Position numbers and translations under genes: made by a program. From the NCBI GenBank assembly GCA_029210325.1, contig JARGPU010000001.1, forward strand, positions 878,126 to 942,125: 64,000 nt of DNA. The letters run 5' to 3'. Under the pieces are notes generated by a model. That model did no database searches. It had not been told where the DNA came from and was given only the letters and a program-made list of their open reading frames with translations. The stretch comes from Alcanivoracaceae bacterium. Its GTDB lineage: Bacteria > Pseudomonadota > Gammaproteobacteria > Pseudomonadales > Alcanivoracaceae. Positions 10,440 to 19,350 of the stretch are shown in pieces; within the stretch, counting starts at the first letter, position 1, and each line of letters starts with the position of its first letter.

Positions 10440-10972
10440 TGAAAGCCACTGCACGGAAAATGCTCAGGACCCAGCGAGGGGTCGGCATGATTGAGATTCT
10501 GGTGGCTATTTTGGTGGTCGCCGTGGGCGTGCTTGGTTACGCCGGTATGCAGATGTTTGCCCTGCGTGGCGCGGAAACGGCCAGCTACCGAACCCAGGCA
10601 ACGCTGGTGGCCAAGGATGCGCTGGAGCGCCTGCTGCTTAACTCGGCAACCGCAGCGGGCGATATTTACTTTGACGTCACTAGCTGGCCAGCTGCGTCGG
10701 CTGCGCCTGGTGGAAATTTCCCTACTGCCTGTATGGGCGCCGCGACATGCACGCCGGATGCTCAGGCTGTGGCTGATATTGCACAGCTTTCCTGGATCGT
10801 CAGCAACACTCTGCCTCTGGGCATGATATCGGCCCGGGATGGTTGTACAGGTGTCGGTACCCCAAGTTGTGTGGTGGTCACTTGGCAGGGCACCGTTCCG
10901 GCGGACTGTTTGGCAGGTGGCGTGATCAGCACCTCTGAGCCATGCGTGGTTATGGAGGCTCGTCGGCCATGA
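10439..10972 (+). CDS. pilV: Type IV pilus minor pilin PilV
   Basis: A 177-residue prepilin. The leader ends RTQRG and the mature protein starts V-G-M-I-E, giving the Glu5 of type IV pilins, then a long hydrophobic helix. The segment AETASYRTQATLVAKDALERL is typical of PilV. Its ATG shares a base with the fimU stop (TAATG), and its own stop overlaps the pilW start (ATGA), so translation of the minor pilins looks coupled. It would contribute to the pilus-tip complex with PilW, PilX, PilE and PilY1. Confidence 0.88.
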   Translation: MKATARKMLRTQRGVGMIEILVAILVVAVGVLGYAGMQMFALRGAETASYRTQATLVAKDALERLLLNSATAAGDIYFDVTSWPAASAAPGGNFPTACMGAATCTPDAQAVADIAQLSWIVSNTLPLGMISARDGCTGVGTPSCVVVTWQGTVPADCLAGGVISTSEPCVVMEARRP

Positions 10973-11679
10973 AAAAAACCATGTACGGCTTCAGTATTGT
11001 TGAGTTGATGGTGTCGCTGGTATTGGGCTCCATGCTCACTCTGGCAGCGGTCCAGTTATTCGGTGTTAATCAGCGCACCTTCATCACCCAACAGTCGCTG
11101 GCTCGGGTGCTGGATGATGGCCAGCTGGCACTGCGCTTTCTGTCTGATGACATTCGCCGGGCCGGGTTTAGTGGCGCCACGGTGGCCAATGATGACGGTA
11201 TTATTTTCGGCGGCACTGGCAGCGTCGACGGCAATCCTTTCGACCGCATCCAGGTGAGTTATGTCGGCACTCAAGATTGTCAGGGCTCTGTCAGTGGTGC
11301 GCCGGTTGCCTTGACCAATACCTACTTCGTTAATGCTGTCGGTGAGCTGCGTTGTGATGGCAGTCTCGGTGGTGGTGATGTGGTACTGCTCGATGGTGTC
11401 GAGGGGTTCCGCGTTCAGTATGGCGTCGATACGGTACAGGATGACGTGGCTGGACCATTCGCTTTTGTAGGTGCTGGAGCTGCTCTCGGTCTGGCCCGCC
11501 CTGTGGTCGCCATACGCCTGGGGCTGTTGCTGGGCTCCAATAGTCCGGCACTGCCACAGAATGCAACTCGTTCCTGGCAACTTTACGATCGCCAGATCGG
11601 AACCGGTGCCGATAATGTTACCCGCCGTGTGTTTTTCACCACGGTGATGCTGCGCAACCTGAATTGGGAAACCCTATGA
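10969..11679 (+). CDS. pilW: Type IV pilus minor pilin PilW
   Basis: Leader MKKTMYG then F-S-I-V-E (Glu5) and a hydrophobic helix; the following LDDGQLALRFLSDDIRRAGFSG segment is the PilW family signature. At 236 residues it is at the short end for PilW. The start at ATG 10969 overlaps the pilV stop; an in-frame ATG at 10942 would give a poor leader. The stop overlaps the pilX start. Part of the minor-pilin operon. Confidence 0.88.
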   Translation: MKKTMYGFSIVELMVSLVLGSMLTLAAVQLFGVNQRTFITQQSLARVLDDGQLALRFLSDDIRRAGFSGATVANDDGIIFGGTGSVDGNPFDRIQVSYVGTQDCQGSVSGAPVALTNTYFVNAVGELRCDGSLGGGDVVLLDGVEGFRVQYGVDTVQDDVAGPFAFVGAGAALGLARPVVAIRLGLLLGSNSPALPQNATRSWQLYDRQIGTGADNVTRRVFFTTVMLRNLNWETL

Positions 11680-12221
11680 AGACGATCAATCAACAACGAG
11701 GCATGGCGTTGATGGCAGCTCTTCTAGTGCTGCTGGTGATTTCTATTATCGGTGTTAGTGCGATGCGCTCCAGCGCCTTTTCCGCCAAGGTGGCTACCGG
11801 TGTGCAACTGGATGCCATTGCCTTTGAAGCGGCTGAGTCAGCCATAGCAGAAACCCTGTTTAGTATTTCCGAGTTCAATGATACGGCTAGCGGTGCCGAA
11901 TACGATCAGGTTATTGACCTGTTCAATGGCAATACTCTGGTCTGGTGCATTACCGAGGGAGGCAGAACAACTGCCGCGTGCACCGATACCTCTCGCTTTG
12001 ACTCCCGGGGCTTGGTCAGGGCTGAGGCTCGGGCCGCGTCCACCGGATATTCCGCTACCTCAGGAAACCAGATTAGTAGTGCTGGCGGTGGTGGTGTGTT
12101 GATCGCAGATTTTGAGTTAACGATTCAAGGTAACAGTACGTTGGTAGGTTACGGTTTGAGTAACCGGCATGTTCAGCAGGCTCTCCGTCGGGGCATGGTT
12201 CCCGGCAGTGAAATCCAGTGA
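11676..12221 (+). CDS. pilX: Type IV pilus assembly protein PilX
   Basis: A 181-residue protein starting with QQRGMALMAALLVLLVISIIGVSAMRSS, the PilX N-terminal motif: a short basic leader, Gly, and a hydrophobic helix. As in other PilX proteins of this family, position 5 after the Gly is not Glu. The segment FEAAESAIAETL is also typical. The start ATG 11676 overlaps the pilW stop. It lies between pilW and pilY1, as in Pseudomonas, where PilX helps load PilY1 at the pilus tip. Confidence 0.85.
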   Translation: MKTINQQRGMALMAALLVLLVISIIGVSAMRSSAFSAKVATGVQLDAIAFEAAESAIAETLFSISEFNDTASGAEYDQVIDLFNGNTLVWCITEGGRTTAACTDTSRFDSRGLVRAEARAASTGYSATSGNQISSAGGGGVLIADFELTIQGNSTLVGYGLSNRHVQQALRRGMVPGSEIQ

Positions 12222-12229
12222 GGTGGGGT

Positions 12230-15200
12230 ATGAAAACAATACGCGAGTTCGGAAAGGCTGCGCTGATTGCTTTGGCGGTGTTGTTGTCGCCAACGGCAGT
12301 CTATGCGGATGACACGGAGATCTTTTTCTCTGCTGCTCAGGCCGATAACGACCAGAACAAACCGATTGCCAATGTATTCATCATGCTTGATACATCGGGC
12401 AGTATGCGCTTCTGTGAAAACTCCCTGAGCGGCAATGGTGGTTACGATGCGGGCTGGTGTTCGGATTACACCAAGCGCCGTATCAATGTGTTGCAAAGCG
12501 CTCTGAAAGATATGCTTGCAGATATTCCCGATGGTGTTCGCCTTGGTCTGGGACGGTTTAATTACCGGATCAATGATATCTGGGACAAATATGATGGCGT
12601 AGGTCAGCAGGGTGGTCGCGTACTGGTGCCGGTAACGGATGTCACTGAAGGCTCCAGAGCCGTTATGTTGTCAGAAATTGCCAAGCTGAATGACGCTGGC
12701 AATAACGTCCGTGGCGATTTCCCGGGAGCCCAGCCAGCGGGTGATACACCCACCGGCCGCGCCTATGCAGAAGCCGCCCGCTATATGATGGGCATGGAGC
12801 CTCGCTACGGCACCGCACAGAATGGCGCCCAAACTTCCATCTGTCTGGAGGAAGACACTCGTGAGGTCGGCTGCCGTGATGTGCTGATTGGCAAGGAAGA
12901 CCCGGAGGAAGTGGCTTTCTGTGATGTCAACGATGGCTTGTGCACCAGCGAAATTGCCGATGAGGAAGAAGTGGTTGACTGGTGTGATACCCGCCGTGAC
13001 GCCTGCCGTGTAGAAAGGGGTAACTGGACGACTCTGCCGAGCGGAGACACCTGTGATTTGGCCGACTCACAGAACTGCCGCCGTTTTTCCGAGTGGGAAA
13101 ATCTGCCTTTCGGTGACACCTGTAACACCTGGTATAGCGACTGCCGCCGCTGGAGCGACTGGGAAGAAACGATAACCATATTCAGTGGCGCTGACCGAGA
13201 TAATTGCCGTGAAGTGAACAATGACAATTTCTACCGGGACAGAGTCCGTGTCCGAATCGGACGGACAAGAACAAATCAGTGCTGGGAGGGCCGTCGTTAC
13301 TATCAGCAGGCCAAGTATACCTATCAGGCCCGTGAAGCGACCTACTTCGAGCGCGAGGAAACCTACTTCCAGTGGGAGCCGATCTATGAAGAGCAATGCG
13401 ATCTAGAGACCTACTGCGTCAAAGAAGAGCCGATTATCAGTGGTGGCAAGTATGTCTCGCCGATCAATGTGAACAACCAGTGCGAAAGTAACCACGTTAT
13501 TCTGTTTACTGATGGTTCGCCCAGTAGCAATGATAGCCCCGGGAATCAAGGCTTTGTGGATTGCGGAAGCAATAATTCCTATAACTGTCAGGTGAAGGTA
13601 TCCAACTATCTTTACAGTGATAACAACGCCAAAAAGGCCAAGGTGAAGACTTACAACATTGGTCTGTACATGGGTGGCAATCGGTCGGATATGGAGAGGG
13701 TCTCCACCGATGGCGTAGATGGCACCATTAATGCTGATGATAGTGATCAGCTGGTTAAAGCGTTCTCCGATATCGTTAATCTGATTGCCGATAACTCTCG
13801 TTCATTCTCTGCACCGGGTGTGGCGGTGAACCAGATGAACCGTCTTGAGCATTTGGACCAGCTCTACTACGCGGTGTTTGAGCCGAAGAAGTCGAGTTAC
13901 TGGGAAGGTAACCTGAAGCGCTATCGTGTGGTTGATGATCAGATCCGCGCGACTAATGGCCCGGCGGTTGATCCTGCGACCGGTTTCTTCTCGGAAAACG
14001 CCAAGAGCTTCTGGAGTTCCACCCTTGATGGTGCCGATGTGCGCAAGGGTGGTGCTCGTGAAAAAGTCGCAAACCGTCGTCTGTTCTACACCGATGAATT
14101 TGGTGCTATGCAGCAGCTTGACTGGCTGAACGACAATACCCCGACCTTCTATGGCTTGCCTTCCTCGGCCACTACGGAGCAGGTGACCGAGCTCAAGGAC
14201 ATGCTGAAGATCTCCTGGGGTGACCCGCTGCACAGTGAGCCGGTACTGGTGAACTATGGTGGCAGCAGTGACAACAACGGCATCTTTGTCTCCGGTAACG
14301 ATGGCATGTTGCGCGCCATCAGTTCGCAGACCGGCCAGGAAGTGTGGGCCTTCATGCCGAATGAAATGATTCGCAAGGCGAACAAGTTCACCACCAACCG
14401 TCCTGGACTGGCGTTGAATAATGATCGTCAAATCTATGGCATGGATGGCAGCTGGACCGCATGGCGCCGTCCGGGTACTAGTCCGTCCTCCGCGCCCAGC
14501 AAGGTTTATATCTATGGCGGCATGCGCCGCGGTGGCACCAGTTATTATGCACTGGATGCTACGGGTACTTCACCGAAAATGCTGTGGCAGATTAACCGTG
14601 GTGATACCGGTTTCGAGCGCCTTGGTCAGACCTGGTCTCAGCCGACTCTGACGCAGGTCAAGGTGGGTGGTGCTAAGCGTGCGGCGCTGGTGTTCGGTGG
14701 CGGTTATGATCCGGCTGGTCATGATGGCAAGCAGGCGGCTGCCCGTAGTTCAGGTGATAGCATGGGCAACGCAATCTATGTTGTCGATGCGCTGACCGGT
14801 CAGCTGCTGTGGTCTGCCGGGGCCAATGGTGCGACTACCTCGGTGGCCTCCATGAAGTGGAGCGTGCCGTCAACCGTCTCGGTGGTGGATGGTAACTTTG
14901 ATGGCGTAGCGGACTTCTTCTACTTCGCTGATCTGGGCGGCCAGGTGTTCCGTGTCGATCTGGATGATGCCAACGTGACCGCCTCCAAGGTGCGTCGCCT
15001 TGCCGATCTGTCTGGCACCGGTGCAACCAATAACCGTCGCTTCTATTACGCGCCGTCAATCAGCTATGTGCGCTCGGAAGATGGCACTCAGGAGAGCCTC
15101 TACATCTCTATTGGCTCCGGCTACCGGACCCATCCGCTGTCGGAGCAAACGGAAGACTACTTCTTCGTGATCCGCGATGATGGCGTGCAGCGTGACACAT

Positions 15201-15718
15201 CGAACAAGTTTGTCGGTTCTGCACCGACCTCGCTGATAACGGCAGCCTCGCTCGATACTTTGAGCAGCAGTGGTGCGGCAGATCCTGCCAAGGTGGGTTG
15301 GAAGTTGCCGTTGGTTGGTGATGGCGAGAAATCCCTGTCAGCTTCGGTGGTGTTCAATAACCGTATCTTCTTCACCACCTACGAGCCAAAGGCAGACGAT
15401 AGTTCTCTTGATGGCAATGACTGCGCGGTGAGAATCGGTAGGACCTACCTGTATGTGGTAGATCTGGTCAGTGGTCAGGGGGCTTCCTTGACTAATGACG
15501 GTGAGCTTGGCGGCGATCGCCGTAAAGAGCTTGCTCAGGATGTGCCGCCACCGAGCCCAACTCTGCTGTCGGACGGCGAGAAGGTGCTGGTGATTATCGG
15601 TACTGAGGTGGCTGGTGATGAGTCGCTGGGTAATACTGGCGTGCGTCGCGGCAGCTGGTACCAGCTGCAGCCGAGTGAGGCCGACAAGGTGCCTGACCCG
15701 AACGCCACTGCACCGTGA
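12230..15718 (+). CDS. pilY1: PilY1 pilus-tip adhesin / mechanosensor with cysteine-rich insert
   Basis: A 1162-residue secreted protein with signal peptide (cleavage likely after AVYA). A von Willebrand A domain starts with the MIDAS motif DTSGS (about residue 55), and its later strand VILFTDGSP lies near residue 424. Between them is a long cysteine-rich insert (about residues 200-400). The C-terminal half is the PilY1 beta-propeller, with a calcium loop of form DGNFDGVAD at about 886-894. PilY1 caps type IV pili, supports adhesion and surface sensing, and controls retraction in a calcium-dependent way. ATG 12230 has GAGGTGG just upstream; GTG 12218 is less likely. A terminator follows. Confidence 0.92.
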   Translation: MKTIREFGKAALIALAVLLSPTAVYADDTEIFFSAAQADNDQNKPIANVFIMLDTSGSMRFCENSLSGNGGYDAGWCSDYTKRRINVLQSALKDMLADIPDGVRLGLGRFNYRINDIWDKYDGVGQQGGRVLVPVTDVTEGSRAVMLSEIAKLNDAGNNVRGDFPGAQPAGDTPTGRAYAEAARYMMGMEPRYGTAQNGAQTSICLEEDTREVGCRDVLIGKEDPEEVAFCDVNDGLCTSEIADEEEVVDWCDTRRDACRVERGNWTTLPSGDTCDLADSQNCRRFSEWENLPFGDTCNTWYSDCRRWSDWEETITIFSGADRDNCREVNNDNFYRDRVRVRIGRTRTNQCWEGRRYYQQAKYTYQAREATYFEREETYFQWEPIYEEQCDLETYCVKEEPIISGGKYVSPINVNNQCESNHVILFTDGSPSSNDSPGNQGFVDCGSNNSYNCQVKVSNYLYSDNNAKKAKVKTYNIGLYMGGNRSDMERVSTDGVDGTINADDSDQLVKAFSDIVNLIADNSRSFSAPGVAVNQMNRLEHLDQLYYAVFEPKKSSYWEGNLKRYRVVDDQIRATNGPAVDPATGFFSENAKSFWSSTLDGADVRKGGAREKVANRRLFYTDEFGAMQQLDWLNDNTPTFYGLPSSATTEQVTELKDMLKISWGDPLHSEPVLVNYGGSSDNNGIFVSGNDGMLRAISSQTGQEVWAFMPNEMIRKANKFTTNRPGLALNNDRQIYGMDGSWTAWRRPGTSPSSAPSKVYIYGGMRRGGTSYYALDATGTSPKMLWQINRGDTGFERLGQTWSQPTLTQVKVGGAKRAALVFGGGYDPAGHDGKQAAARSSGDSMGNAIYVVDALTGQLLWSAGANGATTSVASMKWSVPSTVSVVDGNFDGVADFFYFADLGGQVFRVDLDDANVTASKVRRLADLSGTGATNNRRFYYAPSISYVRSEDGTQESLYISIGSGYRTHPLSEQTEDYFFVIRDDGVQRDTSNKFVGSAPTSLITAASLDTLSSSGAADPAKVGWKLPLVGDGEKSLSASVVFNNRIFFTTYEPKADDSSLDGNDCAVRIGRTYLYVVDLVSGQGASLTNDGELGGDRRKELAQDVPPPSPTLLSDGEKVLVIIGTEVAGDESLGNTGVRRGSWYQLQPSEADKVPDPNATAP

Positions 15719-15731
15719 TGTGAAGAGCAAT

Positions 15732-15759
15732 AAAAGCCGGGCCTTAGGGCCCGGTTTTT
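15732..15759. terminator. Bidirectional terminator between pilY1 and the reversed pilin gene
   Basis: The hairpin CCGGGCC (15737-15743) / GGCCCGG (15748-15754) has a four-base loop, an A-run before it and five T after it. It stands between two convergent stops, so it can serve both. Confidence 0.88.
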
Positions 15760-15775
15760 ATTTGTGCGGTGGCGA

Positions 15776-16264
15776 TTAAATCTGTCCACACTCCTGATCA
15801 GGCTCTGCCTTTTCGATACGTGCATGGCTTGACCAGCTCATAACGATTTTTCGCGCCGTGTGGCTATTACAAATAAAAAAGTGGCCATTCTGATAATGGG
15901 TCCTGCCATCGGCGCGAAATATCAAGGCGTTGCCGCGAAAGCGGCGCCAGCGCACGCTAACGCCTTTAGGTAGCTTTAGCCGGGTCAGAAGTTGCTCAGG
16001 GCTTTGTGCGTTATCTGTGCGGTAAAGGGCCAGAAGATCCGTATTATCGAAGTGATTACAGTCCTGTCGGGCATCGCATAGCATGACCTCGCCGATACTC
16101 AGGGCCTCGCTGCGGCCCAGCTGCATCAGGCCGATAATGCGATTGGTGCTGTGTACAACCCGTTGCTGTTGAATCATGCGGTCAAAGGCCGGGGCTGCGA
16201 TGAGCGAGCTTATGCTGATGATGGCCAGGGCGCAGATCAGCTCAATCAGGGTGATGCCTCTCAT
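15776..16264 (-). CDS. Second FimT/GspH-family minor pilin, on the opposite strand to the pil operon
   Basis: A 162-residue prepilin-like protein: MRG then I-T-L-I-E, hydrophobic helix to about residue 25, then a GspH-type domain (RIIGLMQLGRSEALSIGEVMLC, with C-terminal Gly/Arg-rich strands). ATG 16264 has GGAGG five bases upstream but leaves only a three-residue leader; ATG 16276 gives a seven-residue leader (MEATMRG) but poor ribosome-binding sequence. It interrupts the pilY1-pilE order in antisense orientation. P. aeruginosa has a separate fimT upstream of fimU, so this may be the local FimT equivalent; its role here is inferred from family only. Confidence 0.75.
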   Translation of the reverse strand: MRGITLIELICALAIISISSLIAAPAFDRMIQQQRVVHSTNRIIGLMQLGRSEALSIGEVMLCDARQDCNHFDNTDLLALYRTDNAQSPEQLLTRLKLPKGVSVRWRRFRGNALIFRADGRTHYQNGHFFICNSHTARKIVMSWSSHARIEKAEPDQECGQI

Positions 16265-16446
16265 GGTGGCCTCCATGGCTCTGCCAGAAAGGCTCAATGT
16301 AGAGGGTTGCCGGTTGGCAGGGAGTCGGTGGCCAGAGACCAGGCCTGTCAGACAAACAATGTGCTGTCTGTCAGTGTGCGCACTGGCTGCCAGTTGGCCA
16401 CCTGATTGAGGTATGCTTGAATTAAGTAAATCTAATGAGGTGCTCT

Positions 16447-16863
16447 ATGCAAAGTGAACGGCGAATGGGGCAGGCAGGTTTTACCCTGATTGAGCTTATG
16501 ATCGTGATGGCTATCGTCGGCATTATTGCGGCTGTGGCTTACCCGGCCTATACCCGTCAGGTGCAGGCGACTAACCAACAGCGTGCTCAGGGCGAACTGA
16601 TGTCATTGATGGCGGGAGCCGAGGCCTACCGGGCCCAGCGCTTCAGCTATCAGGGCTATACTGTGCCGGCGGCCATGCCTTTAGCGGACCGCTATACCTT
16701 TAGTGCCACTATCTCTGCTAATAATCAGGAGATCGTCCTGCTTGCGGTACCTATCGGGCCGCAGGCCGGCACTGGCGCCATCGGTATCGACCACCAGGGT
16801 CAGACCTGTCTGGACAAGGCCAACGACACAACCTGTGCACCGGGCAGCAACCCCTGGAAGTAA
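16447..16863 (+). CDS. pilE: Type IV pilus minor pilin PilE
   Basis: A 138-residue prepilin: leader ending RMGQAG, then F-T-L-I-E, a classic pilin helix (LMIVMAIVGIIAAVAYPAYTRQV), and a short globular domain with a C-terminal disulfide pair (CLDKANDTTC). ATG 16447 is preferred over 16435 because GAGG (16437-16440) is six bases upstream. The size and position fit the minor pilin PilE rather than the major pilin PilA. The reversed fimT-like gene separates it from pilY1, so it probably has its own promoter in 16300-16430. Confidence 0.85.
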   Translation: MQSERRMGQAGFTLIELMIVMAIVGIIAAVAYPAYTRQVQATNQQRAQGELMSLMAGAEAYRAQRFSYQGYTVPAAMPLADRYTFSATISANNQEIVLLAVPIGPQAGTGAIGIDHQGQTCLDKANDTTCAPGSNPWK

Positions 16864-16915
16864 TCCTTACTATCGAGGTGTAGTGGGTTTTGTCGGGGCA
16901 GGGTTGGAGTAGTTT

Positions 16916-17992
16916 GTGTCGCGTGTGGTGGTTGTCGGCGCGGGGATCGCTGGTTTTTTGTCGGCCTTGGAGCTGAGTGACCGAGGTTGGCAGGTATCCC
17001 TGCTTGATGCGGGCCCTGCTCGCCCGTCCGCCTCTTGGGCTGGCGGTGGAATTTTGTCGCCCCTGTTTCCCTGGCGTTATCCCTCGTCTTTGTTGCCTTT
17101 GACTCGCCATGCCCGGCGCGACTACGCCACATGGCAGCAACGTATCATTCAAGCCGGGGGCATGGATCCGGAACTGCTCGATGGAGGCATGGTGGTGCTG
17201 GCTGATGCGGCCGGGCAGCGCCAGGCCGGCGACTGGGCAGTATCGAACAACATTGTCCTGCAAGCTGGTCCCGCTGCGAGCTGGTTTCCCTGGTTAGAGC
17301 AGACAGCAATATGCTTGCCTGACGTCGCCCGAATACGTAACCCGCGCCTGCTTAAGGGGCTAGCCACGCTGGTCCGACAAAGCCCTGTTCGTTGGTTGCA
17401 GGGCCATGTGGAGGCGGTTAGCAGCTTTCCATCTGGCGTGCGTCTGGAAACCAGTTGTGGTGTGCTGGAGGCGGATCATGCGCTTATTACTGCGGGGGCC
17501 TGGAGCCACAAGCTGCTGCCTGAGTTGATGCCGCTGACCTATCCGGTAAAAGGCCAGATGCTGCTGTATCAAGCGCCACAAGCTTTTCCCGAGAAAGTGC
17601 TGCTGACCGAGCAGGGCTACCTGATTCCCCGTTCAGGCGGCTTGTTGCTGGCGGGCTCTACCGTTGAGCCGGATCAGTGGGATGGGCGTCCAACCGAGCA
17701 TGCCTGCGAGCAGCTCGCTGAGACGGTTGCGCAGTTGTGGCCAGCATTGCAGAGGGTGCAACCGCTGGCACAGTGGAGCGGTATTCGCCCCGGGTGCAAG
17801 CGCCCTGTGCCGGTTATCGGCCAGGTGCCGGACAGCCATGATCGGCTGTGGGTGAATACCGGACATTTTCGCAATGGTCTGGTCTGTGGGCCGGCCAGCG
17901 CAAGATTGGTCGCTGAGCTAATTAGTGGCCAGATGCCATTCTGTGATCCCGCCGCTTACTCGGTTTCGTCTTCTTCGTCGTCACCACCCTGA
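16916..17992 (+). CDS. thiO: FAD-dependent glycine oxidase ThiO / D-amino-acid oxidase family
   Basis: A 358-residue flavoprotein: Rossmann dinucleotide fold at the very start (VVVVGAGIAGFLSALELSDRG), ASWAGGGILSPLFPW near residue 40, and the C-terminal FAD motif GHFRNGLVCGPASARLVAELI. ThiO oxidises glycine to iminoglycine for the thiazole ring of thiamine. The GTG start has GGAG six bases upstream. The gene between pilE/fimT and pilR is a DadA/ThiO-type oxidase in Pseudomonas too. Its 3' end overlaps the convergent pilR by 37 bases. A broader D-amino-acid oxidase role cannot be excluded. Confidence 0.82.
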   Translation: MSRVVVVGAGIAGFLSALELSDRGWQVSLLDAGPARPSASWAGGGILSPLFPWRYPSSLLPLTRHARRDYATWQQRIIQAGGMDPELLDGGMVVLADAAGQRQAGDWAVSNNIVLQAGPAASWFPWLEQTAICLPDVARIRNPRLLKGLATLVRQSPVRWLQGHVEAVSSFPSGVRLETSCGVLEADHALITAGAWSHKLLPELMPLTYPVKGQMLLYQAPQAFPEKVLLTEQGYLIPRSGGLLLAGSTVEPDQWDGRPTEHACEQLAETVAQLWPALQRVQPLAQWSGIRPGCKRPVPVIGQVPDSHDRLWVNTGHFRNGLVCGPASARLVAELISGQMPFCDPAAYSVSSSSSSPP

Positions 17993-19341
17993 TCCAGCGA
18001 TAACTTTTGCAACCGGTAACGTAGCGAGCGGAAGGTCATGCCAAGCTTCTTTGCCGCCGCAGTCCGGTTCCAGTGTGTTGCTTCCAGAGCGCGCAGCAGT
18101 TCGGCGCGTTCGACCTCCTGCAAAAATTCCTCCAGTGGTATGCCGGCGGGTCGGCTTGGTAATGCGCCGCCGGGCTGGCCGGCTTCGTTGATATCGGCTT
18201 CTGGCAGTTGCAGGTGAAAGCTATCGATTTGCTGCCCGTCAGACAAGGTGAGGGCCCGCTCAAGAATATTCTCCAGCTCGCGGACATTGCCGGGGAATGG
18301 GTAGCTCTTCAGTGCCTGCCAGGCGTCGTCAGTGATTTGCGGTGGGGGCAGATTCCATAGCTGACACAGTCGCCCCAGAATATGCTCTGCCAGAGCTGGT
18401 ATGTCGCAGGATCTTTCACGTAGTGAAGGCACTCGGGTCTCGATGACATTCAGGCGATAGTAAAGATCCTGCCGAAAGCGATCTTCTGCGACTTCGCGGG
18501 CGAGACTTTTATGGGTGGCACTAAGCAGTCTGACATTGACGGGAAATTCACGGGATTCGCCGATTGGCCGCACGGATTTTTCCTGAATGGCGCGCAGTAA
18601 CTTGACCTGCATATGCAAGGGCAGATCGGCGACTTCATCAAGAAACAGGGTGCCACCGTCTGCTTCACGAAATAGCCCTTTGCGGTCCTCATAGGCGCCA
18701 GTAAAGCTGCCCTTGCGGTGGCCAAAGAACTCGCTTTCCATGAGCTCGGAAGGAATAGCGCCGCAGTTAACCGCAACAAAAGGTTTTTCCCGCCGCGAGC
18801 CAACACCATGAATCAAACGGGCGACCCGCTCCTTACCGCTGCCGGACTCACCGGCAATATAGATTGGTGCCTGACTGCGTGACAACTTGCTGATCTGTTC
18901 GCGCAGTGCCTGCATGATCGGGTGCTCGCCGATCAGCTGCTCTACGGATTGCTCCGCAGGTCCCTGGCGACGGATATCCAGGCCGTCATCGATTAATTGA
19001 CGCAGTCGGTCCAGAGTGACGGGTTTGGCAATAAAGTCGAACGCCCCTTCCTTCATTGCCTGAGTAGCGGTTTCCATGCTGCCGTGGGCAGTAATCATGG
19101 CAATGGGCATGTCCGGATAACGGCGGCTGGCATGCCGCACCAGATCAATGCCGTTGCCATCGGGCAGGTTCATATCGGTCAGGCAGAGATCGAAGGAAGA
19201 CTCGGCCAGTACGCGAAAGGCATCGTTCAGTGTGCCGACGGCCTCCGCTTCCAGCTTCATCCGTCCAAGGGTAATCACCAGTAGTTCGCGAAGATCTGCC
19301 TCATCATCGACAACCAGAACGCGTTGAGTGCCTTGAGTCAT
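17956..19341 (-). CDS. pilR: Sigma-54-dependent response regulator PilR
   Basis: A 461-residue NtrC-family activator. The receiver domain (1-125) has phospho-acceptor Asp56 (LTDMNLP) and Lys in FIAKPV. The AAA+ domain shows Walker A (GESGSGKE), the sigma-54-contacting loop GSFTGA, Walker B (GGTLFLDEV) and the RFRQDLYYRL motif. A Fis-type helix-turn-helix ends the protein (NRTAAAKKLGMTFRSLRYRLQKL). In Pseudomonas PilR activates the major pilin promoter with RpoN. It lies 9 bases after pilS on the same strand, and its pilin neighbourhood supports PilR over other NtrC-type regulators. Confidence 0.93.
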   Translation of the reverse strand: MTQGTQRVLVVDDEADLRELLVITLGRMKLEAEAVGTLNDAFRVLAESSFDLCLTDMNLPDGNGIDLVRHASRRYPDMPIAMITAHGSMETATQAMKEGAFDFIAKPVTLDRLRQLIDDGLDIRRQGPAEQSVEQLIGEHPIMQALREQISKLSRSQAPIYIAGESGSGKERVARLIHGVGSRREKPFVAVNCGAIPSELMESEFFGHRKGSFTGAYEDRKGLFREADGGTLFLDEVADLPLHMQVKLLRAIQEKSVRPIGESREFPVNVRLLSATHKSLAREVAEDRFRQDLYYRLNVIETRVPSLRERSCDIPALAEHILGRLCQLWNLPPPQITDDAWQALKSYPFPGNVRELENILERALTLSDGQQIDSFHLQLPEADINEAGQPGGALPSRPAGIPLEEFLQEVERAELLRALEATHWNRTAAAKKLGMTFRSLRYRLQKLSLDQGGDDEEDETE

Positions 19342-19350
19342 GTTGTCCCT

